Part shown: one piece after another, positions 17,611 to 25,348 of the stretch | Layout of the letters: every line of letters begins with the position of its first letter | How positions within the stretch are numbered: the stretch's first letter is position 1 | Origin: UBA5499 sp002426275 | GTDB taxonomy: Bacteria; Bacillota; DTU084 | DNA: 64,000 nucleotides | Assembly: GCA_937888735.1 (NCBI GenBank) | Contig: CALASN010000164.1 | Location: 1-64,000, forward strand | Direction of reading: 5' to 3' | Notes under the pieces: generated by a model | What the model was told of the DNA's origin: nothing | The model's database searches: none | What the model saw: the letters and a program-made list of their open reading frames with translations, nothing else | Made by a program: the position numbers and the translations under genes

Positions 17611-18642
17611 ATGAAAACAATCACAATCTATGATATCGCTAAGATGGCAAAAGTAAGCCGCTCTACAGTTTCGCGGGTGCTGAACAATTCCCAGAGCGTC
17701 AGTGATCAGGCCCGGGAGAAGGTGCTGCAGGTGATCCGGGAGAACAATTATGAGCCTGATCTTCGCGCCCGTTCGCTTTCAGTAAAAAACGCCAGCACAA
17801 TTGCGGTCGTGCATAGAGCCGGCAGCAAGGGAATCGAGAATATTGAGGCCAACCCGTTTTATTCCGAGGTGATGCAGGGAATTTTGCGGGAGGCCATGCA
17901 TGATAAATACATGGTGGCGCAGTTTATGATCATGAAAGAAGCGGATCTGGAGAACGTCGTTAAGCTGATTCGGGGCAAGGCCATAGACGGCTTGGCCTTG
18001 GTGGGCAATTTCGAACCCGAGCTGATCCGGAGCTTGCTGGAAGAGAAATTGCCGTTGGTATTAGTTGATAACGATTTGCCGGGGGTGGAAGTAAGCGCGG
18101 TTTATTCTGATAATAAAACTGGCGCCCGCTTGGGCATGGAATATCTGCTCAATCTGGGGCACAGGCGAATCGGTTATCTTTCCGGGCCGCTGGAACGGTT
18201 TCCGTATCAACAGAGGTTTTTAGCTTACAAAGAAGCTTTGGCCAAAAATAAGCTCCCTTTTGATCCGAGCATCGTGAGCGTCGATAATGCGCCGGGTCAC
18301 GAACTGATAAAGAAGCTGCTCACCGCCAGGCCTTTTCCCACGGCGATCATGGCATCGAACGATGACCGGATTTTAGAAGCGGCCGTGGTGCTGAAGAAAG
18401 CCGGCTTGAAGATTCCAGAGGATGTGAGCGTTTTTGGTTTCGATGATGTATATTCGGCCCGTTTGCTGGAAGTTGGGCTGTCCACAATCAGGGTACCCAG
18501 AGAGGAAATAGGCAGGGAAGGCGTGCGCATATTAGCTTCGCTGCTTGAAGACCCCGCAAGCTCAATTCAGAAAAAAGCTCTGCATGTGGAGATGGTGCTC
18601 AGAGGATCTGTTGCCGTTCCCAAAGAGCAGTCCATAGCATAA
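17611..18642 (+). CDS. LacI family transcriptional regulator
   Basis: 343 residues. The N-terminal helix-turn-helix TIYDIAKMAKVSRSTVSRVL with the hinge LRARSLSVKN is followed by a periplasmic-binding-protein-like sensor domain (ASTIAVVHRAGSKGIEN, SAVYSDNKTGA, RIGYLSGPLERF). It likely binds a sugar or oligosaccharide and controls the adjacent exported-glycosidase cluster, which runs the same way. The second ATG (17611) is chosen because AGAGG at 17600-17604 is too close to the ATG at 17605. Confidence 0.9.
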   Translation: MKTITIYDIAKMAKVSRSTVSRVLNNSQSVSDQAREKVLQVIRENNYEPDLRARSLSVKNASTIAVVHRAGSKGIENIEANPFYSEVMQGILREAMHDKYMVAQFMIMKEADLENVVKLIRGKAIDGLALVGNFEPELIRSLLEEKLPLVLVDNDLPGVEVSAVYSDNKTGARLGMEYLLNLGHRRIGYLSGPLERFPYQQRFLAYKEALAKNKLPFDPSIVSVDNAPGHELIKKLLTARPFPTAIMASNDDRILEAAVVLKKAGLKIPEDVSVFGFDDVYSARLLEVGLSTIRVPREEIGREGVRILASLLEDPASSIQKKALHVEMVLRGSVAVPKEQSIA

Positions 18643-18817
18643 CTATCAAGTTGGGCATCTGTCAGGCCCCAAAATTTCTACTTAGCTAATCAATTGTATG
18701 TTCTTGGCGCTTCCGACAATTAACCTGAGTGGACGCTTATTTTACAGAGTTATGGCGGATGGGCTGACCTATGGTTTTTGCCTTAATATTTTCGTCCTAT
18801 GAAAGCGAGGTGACGGT

Positions 18818-18958
18818 ATGGCGAGAAAAGCAAGAGAAACAGTACAGATAATTGGGAGAACGGAAATTTATGGTTTTGCAGCTATTCCCCAAGAGCAATC
18901 AATCGCGAGGAGGGAACAGGTTGAAAAAGACTTCGCTTGCATGCGCGGCTGGAAATGA
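18818..18958 (+). CDS. Possible 46-codon leader ORF overlapping the next gene
   Basis: ATG 18818 has a good SD (GCGAGGTGA) and opens a 46-codon frame that ends at 18958, overlapping the start of the exported protein at 18921 in a different frame. The peptide begins MARKARETVQ and has no recognisable domain. Translation through the SD and start of the downstream gene could affect its expression. It may equally be chance. Confidence 0.25.
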   Translation: MARKARETVQIIGRTEIYGFAAIPQEQSIARREQVEKDFACMRGWK

Positions 18959-20993
18959 AAGGAGAAGAATTTACGGCAGACTCGCGCTTCTTATTTTAGC
19001 GTTTATTGTTAGCAGGGGCATAGCGGGAAATGCCCAGGAAAAGCTCGGAAACTTTACCTATAGTTATCCGCAAGAGACAGGAGCAGATCCATATCCTGCG
19101 CAACAGGACGGCGATTTTAGAAAGCTCATTGACGGGAAAATAGGGACCGGCGGCGACAGCGCTGTCTGGGGCTCCTGGGATGGATTACGTAAGATTGTGG
19201 TGCTGGTGGATCTGCAGAAAAAATATATGGTGGATCAAGTTAAAATTTGGACGACTGAAAGTGCGGCCTACCACCATATAGGCAGCTTGGAAATTTATGC
19301 CAGCGATGACGGTCAAAGCTTTCAGCTTGTTCGCTCCGTGACTAATCCCAACCCTAAGCTCGCAGCCGATCCGCCTGAGAAAATAAGCTACGCCTTTGGC
19401 CAGAGCGGCTTGGCCAAAGCTGCCAGGTACATAAAGCTGGTTGTGACACGTGATAGTGCGCCCGGCGTGAGATCACAGATTTTTGAAGAAATAGAGCTCT
19501 GGGGACAAGAAATTCCCCTCCTGAAAACCATGAGCCTCAGCCAAAGGCGCTTTGCTCCCCAGAAGGGACAACTTAGCATTTCATATGAAGCCTCGGATGA
19601 GGTAAGATTATCAGCGGAGATTTTCGCTGAAGACGGAGCCAGGGTAGCAGTCCTGGCAGAAGATCAGCCGGCCAGCGGCGCCGCCAGCATAAGCTGGGAC
19701 GGGAAAAATAGCGCTTCCCAGTTGGTCGGGGTCGGAACATATGTTGTGCAGCTTACCGCCTCAAAGGAGGCGCAGCAATGTGTGCGTACTGCTTCAGTGG
19801 AAGTCGTCAGTCCGGATTTGCCATTGCCGATTATTGAGACAAATTTTGTCCAGATCGTCAACGAGCCTGAAATCACTTTAACTGCAAGTACCCTTCCGGG
19901 CTTGACGCTGGAAATCAGTCTAAATGGGGCAGCTGCTGGATCGCAGCTGGCTGATGCCAGAGGCCAATGTGTTTTTAAAGTGGAAAATTTGCAGGTGGGA
20001 ATAAATGAGGTTAAAGTAAGAGCCACAGATGAGATGGGAAATGAAAGCCAAGAGGCGACTTTCCCTGCGGTAACTTACGATCCCCAAGCTGCCATAGGAC
20101 AGGTGCTGGCAAGCCCAAACGAGTTCGCACCAACCGTCGAGTCAACACGGATTGAATTTTATCTGGCAGAGGCAATGCCTTTGGGCGTGAGAATCAAATC
20201 AGCCACGGGAGCTGTCAGAGAGCTTTCACCGCTTACGCCACAAGAGGCTGGGTTGCTTCACTACAATTGGGACGGGAAAGATGTCCTTGGCCTGATAGTT
20301 GCCGACGGCAACTACTTAGTCGAAGTTTTCAGTTCCATGGGAGCCCGTGCGTCGTGTAAGGTTGCCGTGAGAAGCAGACAGCCTGGGAAGCCCTATTTAT
20401 TATTACCGGAAAATCATAGCAGCAAAAGCGAAAGTTTTGTAGATTTCATCTGGGAAAATTCAGCTGGCGCCAGAGAATATCAGTTATCCTTTTGGCCTGC
20501 GGGCAAACTTGAGGAAAAACAGACAGTGACAACTTACGAGCCCAATTACCACTTACAGATTTCCGCGGACTTGCTTGTGGGCCAATGGGAATGGCAAGTG
20601 GTAGCTGTCAGTGGCGCGAATCTGACCGCGGCGTCAGATAAATGGACCTTCACAGTGGACTGGCGGCAGCCGGGAGCGATGGAGGTGCGCAATTTCCAGT
20701 TGGCGCCCAATCCTTTCTCCCCTACCAGCGGGATTTTTAATCGGCTCCGCCTCAGCTACACGCTTACTCAGGGAGCAACCGTGAAAGCCGCTATTTACAA
20801 TTTGGCTGGCAAGCTGGTATACAGTTTTAAGCGCCAATTTCAAGGCATGGGCGATCACCTTTTGGTTTGGGATGGCAGAGCTGAGACGGGACGTTTAGTT
20901 GGGAAGGGAGTTTATGTGCTGCTGTTGACAGTGGAAAACAATCAGACCAGAGGGAAGGCCACGACGAAAAGGATTTTCAGCGTAATGTATTAA
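18921..20993 (+). CDS. Exported multi-domain surface protein: discoidin-like module, Ig-like repeats, FlgD/T9SS-type C-terminal domain
   Basis: 690 residues. A basic N-terminus and hydrophobic segment (LALLILAFIVSRGIAG) form a signal peptide. Residues ~42-197 are a discoidin-like module (FTYSYPQE, KLIDGKIGTGGDSAVWGSW, VKIWTTES, EEIELWGQE). Ig-like domains follow, several with the FlgD-type 'WDGK' turn (ISWDGKNSAS, YNWDGKDVLG) and one fibronectin-like domain (~490-585). The last ~100 residues (APNPFSPTSG, IYNLAGKLVYSF, WDGRAETGRLVGKGVYVLLL) resemble FlgD_ig / T9SS type A sorting domains. TTG 18921 is chosen for the GAGGAGGGA SD at 18907-18915. No catalytic domain is seen; an adhesin or scaffold is likely. 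Confidence 0.8.
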   Translation: MKKTSLACAAGNERRRIYGRLALLILAFIVSRGIAGNAQEKLGNFTYSYPQETGADPYPAQQDGDFRKLIDGKIGTGGDSAVWGSWDGLRKIVVLVDLQKKYMVDQVKIWTTESAAYHHIGSLEIYASDDGQSFQLVRSVTNPNPKLAADPPEKISYAFGQSGLAKAARYIKLVVTRDSAPGVRSQIFEEIELWGQEIPLLKTMSLSQRRFAPQKGQLSISYEASDEVRLSAEIFAEDGARVAVLAEDQPASGAASISWDGKNSASQLVGVGTYVVQLTASKEAQQCVRTASVEVVSPDLPLPIIETNFVQIVNEPEITLTASTLPGLTLEISLNGAAAGSQLADARGQCVFKVENLQVGINEVKVRATDEMGNESQEATFPAVTYDPQAAIGQVLASPNEFAPTVESTRIEFYLAEAMPLGVRIKSATGAVRELSPLTPQEAGLLHYNWDGKDVLGLIVADGNYLVEVFSSMGARASCKVAVRSRQPGKPYLLLPENHSSKSESFVDFIWENSAGAREYQLSFWPAGKLEEKQTVTTYEPNYHLQISADLLVGQWEWQVVAVSGANLTAASDKWTFTVDWRQPGAMEVRNFQLAPNPFSPTSGIFNRLRLSYTLTQGATVKAAIYNLAGKLVYSFKRQFQGMGDHLLVWDGRAETGRLVGKGVYVLLLTVENNQTRGKATTKRIFSVMY

Positions 20994-21008
20994 GGGAGGA
21001 TGAGAAGA

Positions 21009-21893
21009 TTGGCAGCGAAAAGAATTGCCGGTTTGGTGACAGTGCTGTTTTTAACCTTCGGCGCAAAGAGCTTGGCCAGGGAGCGCGGAGTGTTTCCGAC
21101 TATCGGCGCAGGCGCCAGAGCGCAGGGACTGGGCGGCGCTTTTGTAGCAATAGCGGATGATGCCAGCGCCGTCTACTGGAACCCGGCTGGGCTTGAGAGA
21201 GTCCAGGAGCGCGGCTTGACTTATAACAACATGGATTTGATGAAAACTGGTATTTTATATAATTATGCCAGCTTCGTCCAGCCCACGACATGGGGCGGCC
21301 TTGGCCTCAGCTGGTCCGGCTTAGATGCCAGCGCGGCTTTCGGCAGCTTTCCTTATAGAGAGGCCAGCTATAGCTTGAGCGTTGCGGGCAGAGTGCAGCC
21401 GTCTTTGAGCCGCGGCCTGGATTTGAGTTGGGGAGCAAATCTCAAGTATAACAGCTTTGCCGGCGGTTCAGAGCAAGTCAACAGCTCCGAACGCGGCTTG
21501 GGTTGCGATTTTGGCCTTCTGCTGGCTCGGGATCAGCTGCGCCTCGGCTTGGCTGTGCGCGATCTGTACACAAAATTAAGCGGCACATTGGTTGTGGACG
21601 GGCAGAGACAGGCGACTTCCACCAAAGTGCCTGTTGATGTTGCCATCGGCGCTTCTTACAAGAAAGCGCAGGCTTTATGGTCTTGCGAGCTGAGCGAAGT
21701 CTTCACCAGTCCCACGATGCATTTGGGCGTGGAATATGAAGTCAATAGCGCCCTCAGCCTCAGGGGCGGGTACGGCGGTGGCAGTTTCAGCGCAGGCCTA
21801 GGCGTAAGAACAGGCTATTGGGTTTTCGATTACGCATATAGCACCCATGCGGTGGGAGATGGACAACGGTTTTCTGTGGGGCTAAGATTTTAA
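21009..21893 (+). CDS. PorV/UPF0164-like outer-membrane beta-barrel protein
   Basis: About 294 residues. A signal peptide (RIAGLVTVLFLTFGAKSLA) is followed by the PorV/PorQ/UPF0164 signature: GAGARAQGLGGAFVAIADDASAVYWNPAGLERV, which I see at residues ~30-65. Alternating hydrophobic strands fill the remainder and the protein ends in ...FSVGLRF, with the terminal aromatic residue typical of barrel insertion by the Bam machinery. In Bacteroidetes PorV is part of type IX secretion; in other diderms the role is unknown. TTG 21009 fits the GGGAGG SD (20994-20999) better than ATG 21000. Confidence 0.8.
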   Translation: MAAKRIAGLVTVLFLTFGAKSLARERGVFPTIGAGARAQGLGGAFVAIADDASAVYWNPAGLERVQERGLTYNNMDLMKTGILYNYASFVQPTTWGGLGLSWSGLDASAAFGSFPYREASYSLSVAGRVQPSLSRGLDLSWGANLKYNSFAGGSEQVNSSERGLGCDFGLLLARDQLRLGLAVRDLYTKLSGTLVVDGQRQATSTKVPVDVAIGASYKKAQALWSCELSEVFTSPTMHLGVEYEVNSALSLRGGYGGGSFSAGLGVRTGYWVFDYAYSTHAVGDGQRFSVGLRF

Positions 21894-21911
21894 AAAAGGA
21901 GGCCCAAGGTA

Positions 21912-23522
21912 GTGAGGAAAGCATGGAATTTGCTCGCGTTTATCCTCTTGACGATCAGCGCGTCGTTTGCCGCGCAGCCTCCTCTTTCGGTCGACGAAGC
22001 GCAGGGGTTGCTGGACCAATATGAATTACAGCTGGAAGAGTTGGAAGCAGGGATCAGCGCATATCAGACCGAGCTTTCCGGTCTGGCTGAGAAGGCAAAA
22101 GCGCGCGATCGCAAATTCATCATCAAAAGCGAAACCAAAGGGATAGCAAGCATAAACCGCACGGCTGCTCGCGGCGTTCCTAGACTCTACATTTACAATA
22201 AGTTATCCTTTCAGCCGCGGAAAGACAATAATAGTCTGACAGTTGGTCTTTTCCTGCAGAATGACGTTGGGATTAACGATTGGGACACGATCGATCAAAG
22301 CGGGAGCAGCCTAAATTTAAACGCTTTGTGGGGAGCACAGAAGCTCAACCTGACCGTGGGGTCCTTTTACACATCGGATTCGCCTTTAATCTTAGGCCGG
22401 GCTGTGCGCGCGAAAGACTTTTGGCCGGAAACGCGGCATAGTTTCTCAGGCTTTCAGGCTGCCGCTGCCTTTCCCAATCTGAATCTGCGCGGCTTTTTCA
22501 CCCGCATTAAGGCAGGGGGCGGCGCGGATTTCGACCGCTACGCGATTTTCAGCAGAATGGAAACAAAATTGGGAGGGCTGAAAAGCGATTTTGTTCTCTT
22601 GCGGCTGTTCGATGATACGGCTTCTGCCGCTGTGGCGGCGCCCGCGCTAAGCAGCACCACTTTGAGCTATCAGTTTGATACCAGATCGCTGTCCGGGAAA
22701 AGAGCGATTGACGTCCAGGGCGAAACTAATCTCGCCTGGGTAGATGGCGATTCCCAAGGGGGGCCGGACGGCAGCTTGACATACGCGGCTCGCGCCGAAG
22801 GGCAGGTCAGGCTCAAGCTCCCTTTACGCTACAGTTATTACATTATCAGCCGAGACTATCCGGTCACGTATTCCGCGGTCCGCAGCATTGAGCCGGATTA
22901 TTGCTATCAATATGAGGAGAATCCCTGGCTGCCGGATTATATCTCCAATTTGCAGCGTTTAGCTGTGGAGACCGGCTCAATCGTGCTGCCTGCGGGTACC
23001 CTTGCTCTGAATTTGGACTGGGCAGGAGAACTAGAGCCCGCTGTCCAAAGCCGAAAGACTTTCGGCTACTGCGGCGGAGAGCTGTATCGTTATCTCAGCG
23101 GCTCAATTCCGTATTTGGAAGGAGCGAGACTCCAGCTCAAAGGCGGGCAGTACTGGACCCGGCGCCCTGAGCCGGAGGAAATCTCGGTCAGGCAAAACCT
23201 GGCGGAACTGAGCCTGACGCAAACCATAGGCGATACGATCTTGATTGGAGGTTACCAGCAGCTGCATCTCTCGGGCCGGCTGCCGGAACAAGTGCTAGGG
23301 GAGCGAATCCGCAAGCCCTTCGCTGAATTTCATTGGTCTCTGGGCGCCAGCAATTGGACCTGGCGGGGAGAATTTTCCCGGGGTTCTGTCAAGAAGGATT
23401 ATCACAGGCTCACGGCGACTTTTCCCATCGGCTCCGGCAGCGCAGTCAGTTGTCGGTTTGAGGAGACCAATGGCGATGAGGATAAAACGGACTTATTAGT
23501 AGAATACAGAAGCCAATTTTAG
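21912..23522 (+). CDS. Predicted outer-membrane beta-barrel protein with N-terminal coiled coil
   Basis: 536 residues. A signal peptide (WNLLAFILLTISASFAA) and a short helical/coiled-coil region (LLDQYELQLEELEAGISAY) lead into ~440 residues of alternating strands with many aromatic residues (LYIYNKLSFQP, LNLTVGSFYTSD, YSYYIISRDYPVTY). The C-terminus LLVEYRSQF ends in Phe. No family is recognised. Its layout, exported coiled coil followed by a barrel, is that of porin-like proteins of diderm bacteria. GTG start with AAAGGAGG ahead. The next gene has the same architecture, so the two may form a pair. Confidence 0.65.
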   Translation: MRKAWNLLAFILLTISASFAAQPPLSVDEAQGLLDQYELQLEELEAGISAYQTELSGLAEKAKARDRKFIIKSETKGIASINRTAARGVPRLYIYNKLSFQPRKDNNSLTVGLFLQNDVGINDWDTIDQSGSSLNLNALWGAQKLNLTVGSFYTSDSPLILGRAVRAKDFWPETRHSFSGFQAAAAFPNLNLRGFFTRIKAGGGADFDRYAIFSRMETKLGGLKSDFVLLRLFDDTASAAVAAPALSSTTLSYQFDTRSLSGKRAIDVQGETNLAWVDGDSQGGPDGSLTYAARAEGQVRLKLPLRYSYYIISRDYPVTYSAVRSIEPDYCYQYEENPWLPDYISNLQRLAVETGSIVLPAGTLALNLDWAGELEPAVQSRKTFGYCGGELYRYLSGSIPYLEGARLQLKGGQYWTRRPEPEEISVRQNLAELSLTQTIGDTILIGGYQQLHLSGRLPEQVLGERIRKPFAEFHWSLGASNWTWRGEFSRGSVKKDYHRLTATFPIGSGSAVSCRFEETNGDEDKTDLLVEYRSQF

Positions 23523-23541
23523 ATGTGAGGAGGCCGGCAAA

Positions 23542-25308
23542 TTGGGAAGACTCTATAGTTTAGTCTTGCTTCTGGCCGCTATGGCCTGGCCAATTTCTGC
23601 CGCTGGCGTTGAGGGAGAATTCAATTTTGATTATGCCGAAGAGCAGCAGCCAGCTAACTGGCAAGTGAATATGCAAATGCAAGACGAGCTCCAAAAGCTG
23701 CAGACGAAGATCTCAGATCTTCAACAGCAGCTGGAGTTGGCAAATAAACAGAAAAGCGATCTAGCCGTCACCCTGGGAAAGCTTGATGTTAAGGGAGAAA
23801 GCAATGCTAATTTTCGGAATTTCAATTTAAATGGTCCCGGCATAGACGCAGCCAGAGACTTTCTGGGCAGGACCCTGTGGTATGACTCAATCGAAAGCGA
23901 CAAACAACTCACCGGCAGCAAAGCAAATGAGCGCATCTCGTTAGTCTTGCTGGGCAGACCAATACCGCAGCTGGCAATCGGCTCTAATTTGGAGATCCTC
24001 TTTACCTGGGCAGGCGGCAAACAAATAGCGCCTGCGGATGAACTTTACATCAGCGCGGATTTTGATACCTGGCAGACTGTGGCAGGCACGTACTGGGCTC
24101 AGTTTTCGCCTTTGACCCTCTTTTTCCCAATGGAAAAGCCGCTCTTTGAGGGCGATATTTTCGCACAGAAGCGAAACAGTTGGTTGACTGAACAAAAGAT
24201 TAAAGGTAATTTGCGACGGCTGGAAGGTTTCAGCGGACAGTTTCAGGTGGATAATCTCCATGTGCGCGGCTTGGTTTCAAGGGTTGCCGGCAGTCCCTAT
24301 CACAGATTCTTATATGGCTTGGAGGGCAAATTAGCCCTTGATCCTAGCCTTGAGCTCACAGGCAACTTAATCAGCTATAGGGACGATTTGGCCTCTGCCA
24401 GTAGCGGTAAAGCCATGGATAATCTTCTCTTGGGGCTGGCCGGCGAGTGGCAGCTGCGAGAAGATTGTTCTTTGCGAGGCGAATATGTGCGCAGCAGCTA
24501 TGACGATGATTTGGCAGCCGGCCTGCCTCCTGCCTACGACCGCGCCTTCACCGGCGAGTTCGACTGGGAAAACAAGCAGTTGAAGCTGCTGGGAAGATTT
24601 GTGGATGTCGGACCCTTTTACTGGGCGCCTACCGCGCAATCAAGGGATTATACCTTGAAAACCGCCGGCATCTTCGGTTCTCAGACAGCGCAAACCGCCA
24701 TGGGCGGATTGGTTTCAGAGGCCGCAGACCAGGCGCTGCCGTACGGCCTTGCCACGCCGAACCGTAACGGCATACAAATTTCAGCGACTTATGAGCTCCC
24801 AAGCGGGGCTAAATTCTTTCTCGAACACTGGCAATTTACGGAGAAGAAGCCCAGCGAGGCCGGCAAGCTGACGGAGCAAATGTCTGCCAGACGGAATTTC
24901 TATGTGGAGAAAATCGGCGGCCAGCTTCCTCTCACTAAGCTCATCAAAACGTCAAGGTTTTCTTTTCCCCTGAAAGAGACGAATTTGACAGGCCAGTGGG
25001 AGAGGAGAAGCGCTATTCGGCAGGCTGATCCGGAAAGCGGCACAGACGCTCGGGTCCATAAATCAGAAGTTATCGCCGATTTAGGTCTGTCTTATCAGCT
25101 TGTTCCAGGTTGGCAACTCCTCATAGCCAGGAAAAGCCAGATTTGGCAAGACGCGCTGCAAGCCTCGGCGGAACGCCAGGATACCGTCGCTATGGGAGTA
25201 AAGACGAAGCTCGGTTCCAATGCTTTTTTGCAGCTCAGCGTTGAAAAATTCAATGCGCAGCAGGCGCGGGGAACAATCACCGGGCTAAAGGTAGAAGCGG
25301 AATTTTAA
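23542..25308 (+). CDS. Predicted outer-membrane beta-barrel protein with N-terminal coiled coil, second copy type
   Basis: 588 residues. Signal peptide (LYSLVLLLAAMAWPISAAG), a clear heptad coiled coil at ~45-80 (DELQKLQTKISDLQQQLELAN), then a long strand-rich region with GKLDVKGESNANFRNF, FSGQFQVDNLHVRGLVSR and similar. The protein ends ...GLKVEAEF, again with terminal Phe. Coiled coil plus barrel recalls SLH-less Omp-alpha/porin designs and some sugar porins; homology is not established. TTG start with AGGAGG 8 bases ahead. It directly precedes the glycosidase gene, so a nutrient channel is a reasonable inference. Confidence 0.65.
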   Translation: MGRLYSLVLLLAAMAWPISAAGVEGEFNFDYAEEQQPANWQVNMQMQDELQKLQTKISDLQQQLELANKQKSDLAVTLGKLDVKGESNANFRNFNLNGPGIDAARDFLGRTLWYDSIESDKQLTGSKANERISLVLLGRPIPQLAIGSNLEILFTWAGGKQIAPADELYISADFDTWQTVAGTYWAQFSPLTLFFPMEKPLFEGDIFAQKRNSWLTEQKIKGNLRRLEGFSGQFQVDNLHVRGLVSRVAGSPYHRFLYGLEGKLALDPSLELTGNLISYRDDLASASSGKAMDNLLLGLAGEWQLREDCSLRGEYVRSSYDDDLAAGLPPAYDRAFTGEFDWENKQLKLLGRFVDVGPFYWAPTAQSRDYTLKTAGIFGSQTAQTAMGGLVSEAADQALPYGLATPNRNGIQISATYELPSGAKFFLEHWQFTEKKPSEAGKLTEQMSARRNFYVEKIGGQLPLTKLIKTSRFSFPLKETNLTGQWERRSAIRQADPESGTDARVHKSEVIADLGLSYQLVPGWQLLIARKSQIWQDALQASAERQDTVAMGVKTKLGSNAFLQLSVEKFNAQQARGTITGLKVEAEF

Positions 25309-25348
25309 TCACAGCTGGTAAGGCTTTTCTCGTGAAAGGGTGAGATGC

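Noticed and set aside
18818..18958. MARKAR start recalling REP-associated or IS200-type transposases
   Set aside because: Only six residues agree; the rest of the peptide lacks the HUH motif and any similarity.
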